64,000 nt of DNA from Rufibacter latericius (GTDB lineage Bacteria > Bacteroidota > Bacteroidia > Cytophagales > Hymenobacteraceae). Shown here in pieces: positions 35,727 to 45,548 of this stretch. A program made the translations under genes and the position numbers. Each line of letters starts with the position of its first letter. The stretch's first letter is position 1. The stretch is from positions 558,001 through 622,000 of the forward strand of contig NZ_RJJD01000001.1 in the NCBI RefSeq assembly GCF_003721515.1, written 5' to 3'. The notes under the pieces are model-generated. The model made no database searches and had not been told where the DNA came from. It saw only the letters and a program-made list of their open reading frames with translations.

Positions 35727-37664
35727 TTAAAACTCCATTACAAAACCACCGTTGGGTTTAAGGGTGACAGAATATTTCCCATCGGCAGGGAGTTTAACTG
35801 ATTTCTGTTGCAGAGAGGTTTTATCTGCCGTGTCGGTAATAAGGTTAGCCGTTTTCTTAGCCAGAAATGAAAGATCCAGAGTAAGGGTCTTCTCTTGTAG
35901 CTCGCCATTGATGCCAGCCACGTACCAGCGGTTGTTTCCTTTTCTGGCCATGACTACTGATTTTCCGGGGTACCCTTCAATAAATTTGGAGTCTTCCCAA
36001 ACCGCAGGCACTTCTTTCAAGAAATCCTGCACAAAAGTAGGTACCTGCGCCATGCCGGTGGGTGTCTCCACGTAGTGCTGAATGCCGGACGTAAATAGAA
36101 CCGACAAGGCAGTCTCAAACCCTTTGGTCGTTTTCCGTTGCACCTTGCCCGGAATCTCTGACAAGTTAAGCGGCGTAAAATCCATGGGATCAAAGACGTT
36201 GCGCGTGAAAGGAAGCATGGTGGCATGGGCCGCCTGTTCATCTGCGTTGGGTTGCTCAAAGGTCACAAACTCAAATCCTTTGATGGATTCCATGGTCATG
36301 AGGTTGGGGTAGGTACGCTGCCAGCCGCGGGGCAAGGTGCAGCCATGGAAATTCACCAACAACTGGTAGTCGGCGGCGTCTTTCAGAATGTCCAGGTAAT
36401 ACTGCATCACGCTTTGGCCATCGCCCCCGAAGAAATCTATTTTCACGCCTTTGATGCCCATCTGCTGCAGGCGGGCGAACTCTTTGCGTCTGGCCTCCGG
36501 GGTTACCAGTGCGCCTTTGGGTGTATAGGGCGTAGTGTTCCAGGTGCCGGAGGAATTGTACCAGAGGATAAGCCCCACATTTTTGGTTTTGGCGTAATCT
36601 GCCAGTTCCTTAATCCGGTCATACCCGATTTTGGTGTCCCAGTTCACATCTATCAGACAGTACTCCCATTTCATTTTGGCAGAATAATCAATAAACCGCT
36701 TCTGCACGTCATACACAATGGAATCGTCTTTCAGCAAGCCCCAGCTCCAGGATGCCTGACCAGGTTTGATAAAGGACATATCCATTTTCACCGCGGCCGG
36801 GGCCAGATCGGTCCCCATAGTAGACTCCGCGATGGTTTTGAGCGAGCCCACGGTCACCAGTCGCCAAGGCGATAACCAGGGCAACGTAGACTGCGGATTC
36901 AGGACATTGCCCGGATATTTTTCCTGTTCCTGCGGAAAACCCACCTGGTACTCCCCTTTGGGGGCATTCTGGCGCAACCGGGTACCGCAGTAGCTTCCGT
37001 CCATGCCAGTCTCCGAGAGCAGCACCCAGGTATCGCCGGTCTGGAACAAGGCCGGGTAAACCCAACCCGCTTTGAGAGGCGAAGGAGTACCCACCGGCAC
37101 GCCTTTCAGGTAATGTTCCTCGTAAGACGGATTGGTTTGCGACCAGCCCGTCTTGGCATCAGACATGGGCTGCATCCAGGCTTTCGCGTCTTGTTTGAGA
37201 CGGAAAGAAGTGACCTCTTCTTTTATCATTTTCACGTCTTTGGAGGTACCCGGAAAGTAATACCGGAACGCCACCCCGTCATTGGACACCTGAAAGATAA
37301 TGTCCATTTTCTCGCCGTTGGCTCCCTGCAGATGGGCCGTTTTCCGGTTGGCCAGATAGGTGTTTTTCTTTCTTTTCGAGGTCAGGATTTCATAAGAGTC
37401 TTTGACTTTCTCAAGTTTAGAAAAGTCCAGCAAAGTCAGGTTCTGGGACAAATCAACGTCTTCCCGCACCACGCCTAACTTTGAATCCTGCAGCGCCACG
37501 GTTTGCCCGTGCTGTACCCGGTAAAAAGGCTGCCGGTTCTGGAGCCAAAAGCTGACGGTTATTTTGTTATCTGGACTTACCACCTCCATTACGTTACTGA
37601 GTTGCCCGAAGGCAGCAGCAGTACTCATGCAAAGGCAGAAAAGAAACGCCACGAATAGTTTCAT
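35727..37664 (-). CDS. GH97 family alpha-glycosidase (retaining alpha-galactosidase-like)
   Basis: About 645 residues. The open frame reaches 37733, but the ATG at 37664 begins a clean Sec signal ('MKLFVAFLFCLCMSTAAAFG'). It has the GH97 N-terminal beta-sandwich ('VVSPDNKITVSFWLQNRQPFYRVQHG', about 28-270) and a TIM barrel with 'GVKIDFFGGDGQ', where Asp is the expected nucleophile of retaining GH97 members, and 'MESIKGFE', with the acid/base Glu. Inverting SusB-like members use glutamates instead, so an alpha-galactosidase or beta-L-arabinopyranosidase role is more likely than alpha-glucosidase. This fits terminal residues on arabinogalactan. It is the last gene of the minus-strand PUL. Confidence 0.9.
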   Translation of the reverse strand: MKLFVAFLFCLCMSTAAAFGQLSNVMEVVSPDNKITVSFWLQNRQPFYRVQHGQTVALQDSKLGVVREDVDLSQNLTLLDFSKLEKVKDSYEILTSKRKKNTYLANRKTAHLQGANGEKMDIIFQVSNDGVAFRYYFPGTSKDVKMIKEEVTSFRLKQDAKAWMQPMSDAKTGWSQTNPSYEEHYLKGVPVGTPSPLKAGWVYPALFQTGDTWVLLSETGMDGSYCGTRLRQNAPKGEYQVGFPQEQEKYPGNVLNPQSTLPWLSPWRLVTVGSLKTIAESTMGTDLAPAAVKMDMSFIKPGQASWSWGLLKDDSIVYDVQKRFIDYSAKMKWEYCLIDVNWDTKIGYDRIKELADYAKTKNVGLILWYNSSGTWNTTPYTPKGALVTPEARRKEFARLQQMGIKGVKIDFFGGDGQSVMQYYLDILKDAADYQLLVNFHGCTLPRGWQRTYPNLMTMESIKGFEFVTFEQPNADEQAAHATMLPFTRNVFDPMDFTPLNLSEIPGKVQRKTTKGFETALSVLFTSGIQHYVETPTGMAQVPTFVQDFLKEVPAVWEDSKFIEGYPGKSVVMARKGNNRWYVAGINGELQEKTLTLDLSFLAKKTANLITDTADKTSLQQKSVKLPADGKYSVTLKPNGGFVMEF

Positions 37665-37713
37665 AGAACAAGGGATAAATTGAGCAGAAAGGTTTGATGT
37701 TGGTATTGGTGAA

Positions 37714-37763
37714 GTTTCCTGTTTTGGGGCCATTTTTTGTAAAACAGCCCCAAAACAGGAAAC
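37714..37763. repeat. Recurring intergenic palindrome copy between GH97 and GH51
   Basis: Outer arms of 17 nt pair exactly (37714-37730 with 37747-37763); inner bases are imperfect. A second, weaker copy lies at 37819-37860. Confidence 0.8.
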
Positions 37764-37818
37764 CAGCTACATTAAGAAACTTTGACCTTGATCACGTGTA
37801 CCGAGCAAGATAAGCTCT

Positions 37819-37860
37819 TCTGTTTTAAGCCTGTTTTTAGAAATTAAGCCCCAAAACAGA
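37819..37860. repeat. Recurring intergenic palindrome, weaker copy
   Basis: Carries CTGTTTTAAGCCTGTTTTT on the left and CCCCAAAACAGA on the right, just downstream of the GH51 stop codon (37882). Confidence 0.6.
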
Positions 37861-37881
37861 GGGCAATGAATTTACTTCAGA

Positions 37882-40497
37882 TTACTTTCTGGAAAACTTC
37901 AGGCGGATAATGGTGCAGGAGTAAGCCGGCAACTCCGTGTTTGAAAGATCGGCTAACGCCATAGTGGTTTCCGCTGGCTTCAGGAGCTTGTCAGTGGGGT
38001 TTCCCTGCAGCACGGTTCTGGTGGCCTTGTCGCCGAAGGAACCTAATTCCTTCAGGTCCACCGAGGAGGTGACGGCCACTGGCAGCAGGTTCACCATTTT
38101 CAGGATCACATCCTTGCTCTTAGGGTCACGCACCACCGAGACGGCCACCCGCTTGTTCACCGCCTCCTGGGTGTTGGACAGGCTCACGGTGCTGGGCAGG
38201 TACTCGCTGCCGGCGTTCTGGCCGAAGAGTTTCTGCACCTCGTATCCCACGGTGGGCTTTACCTCGGTGTTGTTGAAGTAGATCAGGTCGGGGTTCCATT
38301 GGGTGTGGCCTTCTTTGGCCAGCAGCGGCGCGTAGGAAGTCATGTGCACAACATCGCCGTTGCGCTCCACCGAGGTCAGGTACAGGGCCTCAGAAAGGGC
38401 GGTTTCCAGGTTGTTAGGGCGGCCGGGCAAATGGGCCGCGTACTCGCCCAGATAGACTTTTGACTTGTTCCGGTCATAACGGTCATAGTAGTCCTGGTTG
38501 TGGATGAACCAGCCCGGCGGTTGGTAATAGTGCTCATCCACCATGGCCAGGCCCATCTTATCGGCGATGTCCCAGCCCTCCACGTAGTCGGTGCCCTCAG
38601 AGAAAGGCCCCACCGTGCCGATGACCGTGATCTCGGGGTGCTTTTCCTTCAGCGCCTTGTAGATCATCGCGAAGCGCTCCTCAAATACATCGGTGATGAG
38701 GTCCTCGTTGCCTACGCCAATGTATTTCAGGTTGAACGGTTTGGGGTGGCCCGCCTCGGCCCGTTTCTTGCCCCACTTGGTGGTCACGTCGCCGTTGGCG
38801 TACTCCACCAGGTCCAGGACATCCTGCACGTACTCGTCCATTTCGCTCATCGGGATGCCGCCCTGTTGCCCACCGCCTTGGGGACTGCTGCCGGAGTTCT
38901 GGCAAGGCACGCCCGCCGCGACCACCGGCACCGGCTGGGCCCCGATGTCCTCGCAGAACTGGAAGTACTCAAAGTAGCCCAAACCCACGGACTGATGGTA
39001 GCCCCACAGGTTACGCTGCGGCTTGCGGGCCTCCACCGGCCCGATGGTATTCTTCCAGTGGTAGATGTTCTCCAGGCCGTCTCCGTGGGCCACACAGCCT
39101 CCGGGGAACCGAACAAAACGCGGCTTCAGATCAGCGATGGTCTTCGCCAGATCAGCGCGCAGGCCGTTTTTCCGGCCTTTGAAGGTCTGCTGGGGAAACA
39201 AAGAGACCATATCCAGGGCTAGCTTCCCTTCGGTGAGTGGTTGCAGTTCCAGGCGCGCATCGGCGGCGGTCTTGTTGGGCGTCAGCACTGCGGTGAGTTT
39301 CTTCCAATTGCCCGCAGGAGCGTTTAGGGTAGTTTTTGCCAAAACACCCTCTTTTTCACTGATCAGGCGCACTTCTAGTTTGGAGCTCTTTCCTTGTAAA
39401 TGCCTTGTAAACAGGGAGAGGTTATAACGTTGCCCTTTCTGGACGGAGATGCCATCAAACCCGGCGTTTACCAATGAGGCCCCCGGCGTTTTGGCCTCCA
39501 GCACCGCGTAATGCGGATTGTTGGGGTGCACTGGGGCGGCGGTCTCCACGGTGAACGAAGTGTTCTCGCCTTTCAGGCTCCAGGAGTGGGTGTTGGTCCA
39601 GCTTTTATCGTGACCTTCCTTGTCGCTAGGCGAGTACTCAAACCCGCGGTTCTGCACCAGCTCGGCATACAGTCCACCGTCGGCTGCGTAGTTCAGGTCC
39701 TCAAAGAAGACGCCTACCAACAGATCGCTGATGGGTTTTGCCTTGGCCGCCTCTATAGTGATTTTGGCCTCCACTGGTTTCAGCCCGGCAAAACGCTGGG
39801 CATCCTGCGCCATGGTCTCACTGTACTGGCTGCTTTTGAACTGTTTCTGCTCATAGGTTTTTACCAGCCTGTCCACGTCCGTCCAGGCCACCCGGTGCAC
39901 CTGCCCGGTTGCGTTGCCCTCCGGCAAGGTCACCTTTTGGCTGTTGTCCCGGTACTGGGCCGCCGGTACTTCCGTAGCCGGCGAAAAGGCATTGAAGTCT
40001 TTGGTGGTGACCCGGTAATACTTACCCGAAGCGTCTGCGTACGTGATGGCGTAGTTCCCCGATTGAGCCTCATACTGGACCACAGGCCGCAGCACATGGG
40101 CACTTCCTTTCACCATCGGGTAGCTCTGCCGTCCCCAATACACCAGGTCCGGGGAGGCGCTGTGCGCGAAAAGCGGTTCCCGATCGTTCAGGCTCCACAC
40201 GGCCTGCCAAACCCCGTTGGGACCGCGGAACACATAGGGCGTGTGCATCCGCTTCTCGGCGCCCCACCTGCCGTAGTCTGACCGCACGAAGCCGTACTCG
40301 CTCCCGATGCTGAACCATTTCTCCTTGTCGCGGCTCCAGGCAAAGTGCAGCCCGTTCCGGCCGCCGTTTTTCTCGGTGCCGTAAGAGAAAAGGTACACCG
40401 AGTCTGGTTCGTTCACCGTTTTCCCGGGGCCGGCCAGGGCGGTCTGAAACATAACCGCCCCCGCGTAAAGCCCCGACAGCGCTAAAAATTTCTTCAT
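37882..40497 (-). CDS. GH51 alpha-L-arabinofuranosidase with extra N-terminal propeller-like domain
   Basis: About 871 residues. A TTG codon lies at 40506, but the ATG at 40497 starts the signal peptide ('MKKFLALSGLYAGAV'). Residues about 30-225 look like a partial GH43-type beta-propeller domain ('MHTPYVFRGPNGVWQAVWSLNDREPLFAHSASPDLVYW'). A CBM-like jelly roll comes next, then the GH51 catalytic barrel ('RFPGGCVAHGD'). Acid/base is the Glu in 'YIGVGNEDL', nucleophile the Glu in 'VYLGEYAAH'. It would release arabinofuranose from arabinogalactan or arabinan. The N-terminal domain's role is unknown; it may be a binding module or a vestigial catalytic unit. Upstream neighbour: tandem GH43 lipoprotein. 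Confidence 0.9.
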   Translation of the reverse strand: MKKFLALSGLYAGAVMFQTALAGPGKTVNEPDSVYLFSYGTEKNGGRNGLHFAWSRDKEKWFSIGSEYGFVRSDYGRWGAEKRMHTPYVFRGPNGVWQAVWSLNDREPLFAHSASPDLVYWGRQSYPMVKGSAHVLRPVVQYEAQSGNYAITYADASGKYYRVTTKDFNAFSPATEVPAAQYRDNSQKVTLPEGNATGQVHRVAWTDVDRLVKTYEQKQFKSSQYSETMAQDAQRFAGLKPVEAKITIEAAKAKPISDLLVGVFFEDLNYAADGGLYAELVQNRGFEYSPSDKEGHDKSWTNTHSWSLKGENTSFTVETAAPVHPNNPHYAVLEAKTPGASLVNAGFDGISVQKGQRYNLSLFTRHLQGKSSKLEVRLISEKEGVLAKTTLNAPAGNWKKLTAVLTPNKTAADARLELQPLTEGKLALDMVSLFPQQTFKGRKNGLRADLAKTIADLKPRFVRFPGGCVAHGDGLENIYHWKNTIGPVEARKPQRNLWGYHQSVGLGYFEYFQFCEDIGAQPVPVVAAGVPCQNSGSSPQGGGQQGGIPMSEMDEYVQDVLDLVEYANGDVTTKWGKKRAEAGHPKPFNLKYIGVGNEDLITDVFEERFAMIYKALKEKHPEITVIGTVGPFSEGTDYVEGWDIADKMGLAMVDEHYYQPPGWFIHNQDYYDRYDRNKSKVYLGEYAAHLPGRPNNLETALSEALYLTSVERNGDVVHMTSYAPLLAKEGHTQWNPDLIYFNNTEVKPTVGYEVQKLFGQNAGSEYLPSTVSLSNTQEAVNKRVAVSVVRDPKSKDVILKMVNLLPVAVTSSVDLKELGSFGDKATRTVLQGNPTDKLLKPAETTMALADLSNTELPAYSCTIIRLKFSRK

Positions 40498-40526
40498 AAT
40501 GATCAACAGGTAATTATTGAGGAAAA

Positions 40527-40580
40527 CCAGAGGAATCTACTGGTCAAAAAGATACAGCTAATCAGGCAAGATTCCTCTGG
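40527..40580. repeat. 11-bp inverted repeat between GH43 and GH51
   Basis: Arms 40527-40537 and 40570-40580 (CCAGAGGAATC and its complement) enclose a 32-nt loop in the 97-nt gap. It may be an mRNA processing or attenuation hairpin inside the PUL operon. Confidence 0.6.
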
Positions 40581-40594
40581 CATCATGCTTAAGC

Positions 40595-42802
40595 TTACCG
40601 CAGTGGTTTGAGACCTTCATGCGTAGGCTTCACCTGCTTGATGGTACCGTCTGCATTAAACTCCATCTTGTCAATGGCCACCTCCCGGTTGAAGCCGGCG
40701 GCATCGCCCATGGTAATGCCTTTGGGGTAGTTGAACCGATGGTAGACAATGTACCACTCGTCTTTGCCGGGCACCTGAATCACGGAATTATGCCCGGTAC
40801 CGTAGATCCCGGACGCGGGGTCTTTGGCGATGACCAGGTTATTAGCGGGAACCTTGATCTTGCCCAACGGCGAGGTGGAAGTGCCGTAGCGTACCCGATA
40901 ATTCTCGCTGCGCGTGTCATCCTCTGACCACAGGAAGTAGTAGATGCCTTTGCGGAAGAGCACGTGGGTTCCTTCTCTAAAGGTGTTATCCGGGGTAAGG
41001 ACTTTGATGGTCTCGGGTTTGATAGATACCATATCGGCGTTCAGCTCGGCGCCGGCCATGTAGCCGTTCCCCCAGTACAGATAACTCTTGCCGGTTTTAG
41101 GATCGGTGAACACATCAGGGTCAATCTGTTGACCGCCTTTCACGCCTGGCGGCAACTGGTCTACCAGCGGTTTCCCGGAATCCACGAAAGGACCGGTTGG
41201 GCTATCCGATACGGCTACGCCTACCTTCTGGGCCGCCGTGAAGTAATAGAAGTACTTATACTGGCCGTTTACTTTCTTCTCGATGATGGCCGGAGCCCAG
41301 GCGTTTCTTTTTCCCCAACTCACGTCTTTGGGCAAATCCAGGATCACGCCTTCGTCTTTCCAGTTCACCAGGTCCGGGGAAGAAAAGGTCTTGAAATAGG
41401 TCCCCGACCAGCCGTTGAACCCGTCGCTGGTAGGATAAATGTAGTATTTGCCGGTCTTTTCTGCGTAAATGATGTCTGGGTCTGCGAAGTAGCCATCCAG
41501 CACCGGGTTATGGTCTTCGCGGGCAGTAGCGGCAAAAGTCTGGGGTTGTTGCCCTTTGATCTCCACGGTGTAGTTTACGGCTCCTTTTGAAAAATCGGCC
41601 GCAGAAGGGGAAACGGTCACGCCCGGGAAGGACTCGAACTGCGGTTTGAAGGAAGCCAGGTTTGTACCGGGTTTTACCGGAAGATGCAGGGTTCTTTTAA
41701 CAGAGTCTAGGGCCACGTTGAACCGTTTCAGCTCGGGCGCTTTGGCGGTAAGCAGCACTTCTTCTGCCGTCAGCCATTTAGAAACCAACGCCTCGTATTC
41801 TCTGGAGGTGATGGGAATGACGGTGCCGTGGCGCGGATGAAAGTTCATGGACACCTCCGTGTCCACTACGGTAAAGTTCTGCAGATCGGTGGTTTTGGTG
41901 AACTGGTAGCGGCCTTTGGTGTACACATCGTACATCAGGATGTAGCCGGGTTCATTGATGAGTTTGAACACGCCCGCGCCTTCCACGGGGTCTTTGGTCT
42001 GCTGTACATACTTGTCCTGCAAGACGTAGCCGCCGGTCAGTTTATCAGACACCGCGATCTTGATGCCCGATCCCTCGCCTTCGGTCTTGAAGAACAGGTG
42101 GTATTTGCCGTCTTTCAGCACGATGTCACCGTCAATGGCCGCGCCGTTGGTGGGGCTGAAAAACAGTTGCTTGGGCTCACTCTCCAAGTCGGTGAAATCC
42201 TGATTGGCGTAGGCGTAGTAGATCTTATCGGGGTCATCGCCGTGCTTCATGGAGAAGTAGACCATGTACTTTTTGGCCTCGGGGTCATAGATGGTCTGCG
42301 GGGCCCACACGCGCAGCAGTTTCTCGTTCCCGGCAAATCTCTTCTGGATGTTCACCACACTGGAGGTCCAGTTGATGAGGTCCGTGGATTTGAGCAAGAC
42401 CATGGCCCGGTTAGAGCTCCAGCCGTTCGCCGATACCATGTCAGTCACCACCATGTAAAAGGTTTTGCCGTCGGCCCTTCGCAGAATATGCGGATCGCGC
42501 ACGCCACCGGTGGAGCTGATCTGGGCTGAAGAGATGATGGGCTTGTTGCCATTAAGCGCCCGGTAATGATAGCCGTCTGGGCTCACTGCAAACCGGATGG
42601 CCTCTTCGCTTTTGTCATTGCCGGTGAAGTAGGTAAAGAGATACCCGCTGTACTTCTCCTGCGGCGCTTTCATTTCGGCCCCCGTTTGGTCAGACCCGGA
42701 TTTTTTTGCCACCTGCGGAGAGCAGGCTGAGCCCAATACCCCGATGGCCAGGCAAAAGGCCGCGCAGTTTTTCGCCAGGTTTCTGGAAAGTTGTTTGTTC
42801 AT
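40595..42802 (-). CDS. Tandem GH43 lipoprotein (two five-bladed propellers)
   Basis: A 735-residue lipoprotein (Cys27 in 'LGSAC'). Two GH43-type propellers are visible, and each seems to keep the D/D/E triad: domain 1 (about 50-350) with 'GVRDPHIL', 'AIDGDIVLK' and 'VEGAGVFK'; domain 2 (about 425-725) with 'GYFADPDIIY', 'QIDPDVF' and 'REGTHVLF'. A short linker domain separates them. GH43 enzymes act on arabinofuranosides, xylosides or galactans. Next to GH51 in this locus, an arabinofuranosidase or arabinanase role is likely. Two complete active sites in one chain are less usual and could mean two specificities. It starts with ATG 157 nt after the GH35 stop. Confidence 0.88.
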   Translation of the reverse strand: MNKQLSRNLAKNCAAFCLAIGVLGSACSPQVAKKSGSDQTGAEMKAPQEKYSGYLFTYFTGNDKSEEAIRFAVSPDGYHYRALNGNKPIISSAQISSTGGVRDPHILRRADGKTFYMVVTDMVSANGWSSNRAMVLLKSTDLINWTSSVVNIQKRFAGNEKLLRVWAPQTIYDPEAKKYMVYFSMKHGDDPDKIYYAYANQDFTDLESEPKQLFFSPTNGAAIDGDIVLKDGKYHLFFKTEGEGSGIKIAVSDKLTGGYVLQDKYVQQTKDPVEGAGVFKLINEPGYILMYDVYTKGRYQFTKTTDLQNFTVVDTEVSMNFHPRHGTVIPITSREYEALVSKWLTAEEVLLTAKAPELKRFNVALDSVKRTLHLPVKPGTNLASFKPQFESFPGVTVSPSAADFSKGAVNYTVEIKGQQPQTFAATAREDHNPVLDGYFADPDIIYAEKTGKYYIYPTSDGFNGWSGTYFKTFSSPDLVNWKDEGVILDLPKDVSWGKRNAWAPAIIEKKVNGQYKYFYYFTAAQKVGVAVSDSPTGPFVDSGKPLVDQLPPGVKGGQQIDPDVFTDPKTGKSYLYWGNGYMAGAELNADMVSIKPETIKVLTPDNTFREGTHVLFRKGIYYFLWSEDDTRSENYRVRYGTSTSPLGKIKVPANNLVIAKDPASGIYGTGHNSVIQVPGKDEWYIVYHRFNYPKGITMGDAAGFNREVAIDKMEFNADGTIKQVKPTHEGLKPLR

Positions 42803-42958
42803 GTGGTGGTGGAGTTCTTAAGTAATGCTTCATCCAGGAAAGAAACTTCTTGCCCTGACAGAGCGGTTAATGCCTTATTTTTATAGAAACTGCCCTGAAA
42901 CAGGAATGCCCGAAGAGAAGACAGATAGCCTTCCCTTCGGGATATTTTCCTCTATGTC

Positions 42959-45313
42959 TTACATTTTGAATGGACTGCTTTTGAGGTAAATGCGGTAGTC
43001 TTTCACCATGCCGCCAGTGTTCTTGTCGGAGCGGGGCAGGTAGCGGAGGCCCTTCACGGTCACATTTTCGCCCAAGTCAATTACCAGGTGGTGCGGGTGC
43101 TTGGGTTTGTCGCCGGAGTACTGGGTGTGCCAGAAAGTAGACTCCTGTTGGTCGTACACTTTGTCGGCGGCGTTGTTAGCACCGGTCACCTCCTCGCTAT
43201 CGGCGTAGACGGCTTTCCATTTCAGGCGGGATACGGGGTTCCCTTTCTCATCTACCAGCTCCAGCTCCGCGATAGAGGAATAAGGATCATCCGGTTTCTG
43301 CGAGTTCAGGGCCTCGAAGCAGAGGTAACGCCCCTGCACCGCCTTGTCGAAGGTCACCTGCTGCCAGGCGCTGCCCGCCGGGAACGAGCCCGTGGCCACT
43401 GCCTTCTCCCCTTCCAGGTTCAGCGTTTGGCCTTTGGCGCGGTGCGTTAAAGACTCTTCGGCCCGAAGCTGGTCCAGGATGGGTTCTTTCAGTCCCGCGA
43501 TGGTGGTCGCCTCGGGTTGGTCCACGTCCAACACTATCACCTCATTGCGGCCTTTCTTGAGCCACACGCCCGGTACGAACAGCGTCTGTTGCGGCCCGAT
43601 TTTCCAGAAGCGGCCCAGATTCTGCCCGTTCACCCACACCATGCCTTTGCCCCACTTGCTCACGTCCAGGAACGAGTCGCCGGTTTCTTTCAGGTCAAAC
43701 GTGCCCCGGTACCAGGCCGGACCATCTGCCGTGCCCTTCTTGAACTTCGCTTTCTTCTGAAATTTATAATCCACGGGGAAGTTGTAGACAAGCCAGTTTT
43801 TGAGCTCGGTGTTCTTCCGGCCGTCGTTCAGCTCCACTTTCTCGGTGATGCCCTTTCGGTCGATGATGGCCTTGCCGTAGTTCACCCGGCCGGTGGCCTC
43901 TATCAGGATGTCCAGTTGCGCGTCTCCCTGGAAGGCGGGGAGCGTCACGGTGTTCTCGCCCCGGCGCCGGTCCAGCTTGCCGATGGACTTCCCGTTCACG
44001 AACACGTTGGCCCAGTCATGCACTTCGGTGATCACCAGCTTCTGCCCCGAGGCCGAGGCCGGCAAGGTGGTGCGGTACAGAATGCGGCCCCAGCCCTGGT
44101 CAAAGTTCTCCATGGGCTGGATCGTTTCGGTCTTCCTGGCTGCCGGCAAGTTGGCGAACAGGGCTGCGCTCTTGGTCAGATTGAACGCGGGGATCTCGAT
44201 GATGGGTTTGGCGACTGGGATCTCGCCCAGGGTCTCGCCTTCCTGCAGGTAGTTCTTGAGCAGGTCGCGCACGGCGAAGAACTTCTCGGTGGTGTTGCCC
44301 TGCTCGCCTACCGGCGCGTTGTAGTCATAGGAAGTGGCCATGGCCGAGTAAGGTGGCGCGTTGGCCCCGCCCCACTGCCCGAAGGTGGTGCCGCCATGGG
44401 CCATATAGAGGCTGAAGGAAATCCGGCGGTCCATCATGTCTTTCAAACTGCCGATGAAGCTGCTCACCGAGCGGGTCTCGTGCGGACGGCCCCAATGGTC
44501 AAACCAACCGGACCAGTACTCGCTGCACATCAACGGCGCGGTGGGATTCAGTTCCTTGAAGGTTTTGAAGGCCTCCTCCACATTGGTGCCCGCTCCGAAG
44601 TTGAGCGTAGTGGCCACGCCGTCCAATTTGTATTTGTTGAAGTTAGAAGGCCAGTCGCAGCGGAAAAGCTGCACTTTGTCAAAGCCAGCCTCACGCACCG
44701 CGTCACGGGTGGCCTCCATATAAGCCTGCTCGTCGCCGAAAGTGGCGTACTCGTTCTCCACCTGCACCATCAGGATGTTGCCGCCGTTCTGGATCTGCAG
44801 GGGGGCCAGCTGTTTGGCCGCCTCTTTCAGGAACAGCTTGGTGTGGTCCATGAAGTACGGGTCCTGCAGGGTGCGCACTTGCGCGTCCTTCTGCTTGAGG
44901 AGCCACCAGGGCAGGCCGCCCATGTCCCACTCGGCGCATACGTACGGCCCGGGCCGCACAATGCAGTACATGCCGTTTTTCTGGGCCAATTTCACAAACT
45001 CGGCCACATCGTTCTGGCCTTTGAAGTCATACTGGCCCGGCTGCTGCTCGTGCAGGTTCCAGAAGAGGTAAATACAGATGGTGTTCATGCCCATGGCCTT
45101 GCTGAGCTTGATGCGGTGCTCCCAGTACTCGCGCGGAATACGGGGGTAGTGCAGCTCGGCCGCCCGGATTACGAAGGGCTTGCCGTTGAGCAGGAACTCC
45201 TTGTTCCCGACGGTAAAGGTGCCAGGCTTCCCGCTGAGCTGCTGGGCCTGTCCGGTGAGGCTGAGCAGAAGCAAGAGAAGCAGTATGTAAAGTTTGGACC
45301 TGGTTTGATTCAT
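42959..45313 (-). CDS. GH35 family beta-galactosidase
   Basis: About 784 residues. The frame continues upstream to 45400, but the ATG at 45313 precedes a classic signal peptide rich in Leu. The GH35 barrel (about 30-360) has acid/base Glu in 'ILMVQVENEYATFG' and nucleophile Glu in 'PLMCSEYWSGWFDHWG'. Galactose-binding-like beta domains follow, and the C-terminal 140 residues resemble an F5/8 type C (CBM32-like) module ('AADKVYDQQESTFWHTQYSG', 'HHLVIDLGENVTVKGLRYLP'). It would release terminal beta-galactose from galactan side chains. Neighbours on both sides are arabinogalactan-directed enzymes. A GH35 exo-beta-glucosaminidase activity exists in the family but is less likely here. Confidence 0.92.
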   Translation of the reverse strand: MNQTRSKLYILLLLLLLSLTGQAQQLSGKPGTFTVGNKEFLLNGKPFVIRAAELHYPRIPREYWEHRIKLSKAMGMNTICIYLFWNLHEQQPGQYDFKGQNDVAEFVKLAQKNGMYCIVRPGPYVCAEWDMGGLPWWLLKQKDAQVRTLQDPYFMDHTKLFLKEAAKQLAPLQIQNGGNILMVQVENEYATFGDEQAYMEATRDAVREAGFDKVQLFRCDWPSNFNKYKLDGVATTLNFGAGTNVEEAFKTFKELNPTAPLMCSEYWSGWFDHWGRPHETRSVSSFIGSLKDMMDRRISFSLYMAHGGTTFGQWGGANAPPYSAMATSYDYNAPVGEQGNTTEKFFAVRDLLKNYLQEGETLGEIPVAKPIIEIPAFNLTKSAALFANLPAARKTETIQPMENFDQGWGRILYRTTLPASASGQKLVITEVHDWANVFVNGKSIGKLDRRRGENTVTLPAFQGDAQLDILIEATGRVNYGKAIIDRKGITEKVELNDGRKNTELKNWLVYNFPVDYKFQKKAKFKKGTADGPAWYRGTFDLKETGDSFLDVSKWGKGMVWVNGQNLGRFWKIGPQQTLFVPGVWLKKGRNEVIVLDVDQPEATTIAGLKEPILDQLRAEESLTHRAKGQTLNLEGEKAVATGSFPAGSAWQQVTFDKAVQGRYLCFEALNSQKPDDPYSSIAELELVDEKGNPVSRLKWKAVYADSEEVTGANNAADKVYDQQESTFWHTQYSGDKPKHPHHLVIDLGENVTVKGLRYLPRSDKNTGGMVKDYRIYLKSSPFKM

Positions 45314-45548
45314 TATTACTGGTAAGTTAATGGTAAAGGGTAAGCTTTTGATGCCGGCATCTTCCTCCTCTTTTACCCGAGGGAAAAGTACCTGCCGCAT
45401 CTGAATATATCTGGGGGATACTTATTGGTGGCTGTTACATCGGTTCAATCTTTATGGCGCATAAAATAATCTGCTATTCAGGTTTATGTATCTTTTGGAA
45501 AAACACCCCTAAAAAAGGCATGAACCTCCCGTCCTGCAGCGTTCTTTC

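Noticed and set aside
43517-45325. 602-codon plus-strand frame
   Set aside because: Antisense shadow of the GH35 gene, explained by its GC-rich third codon positions.
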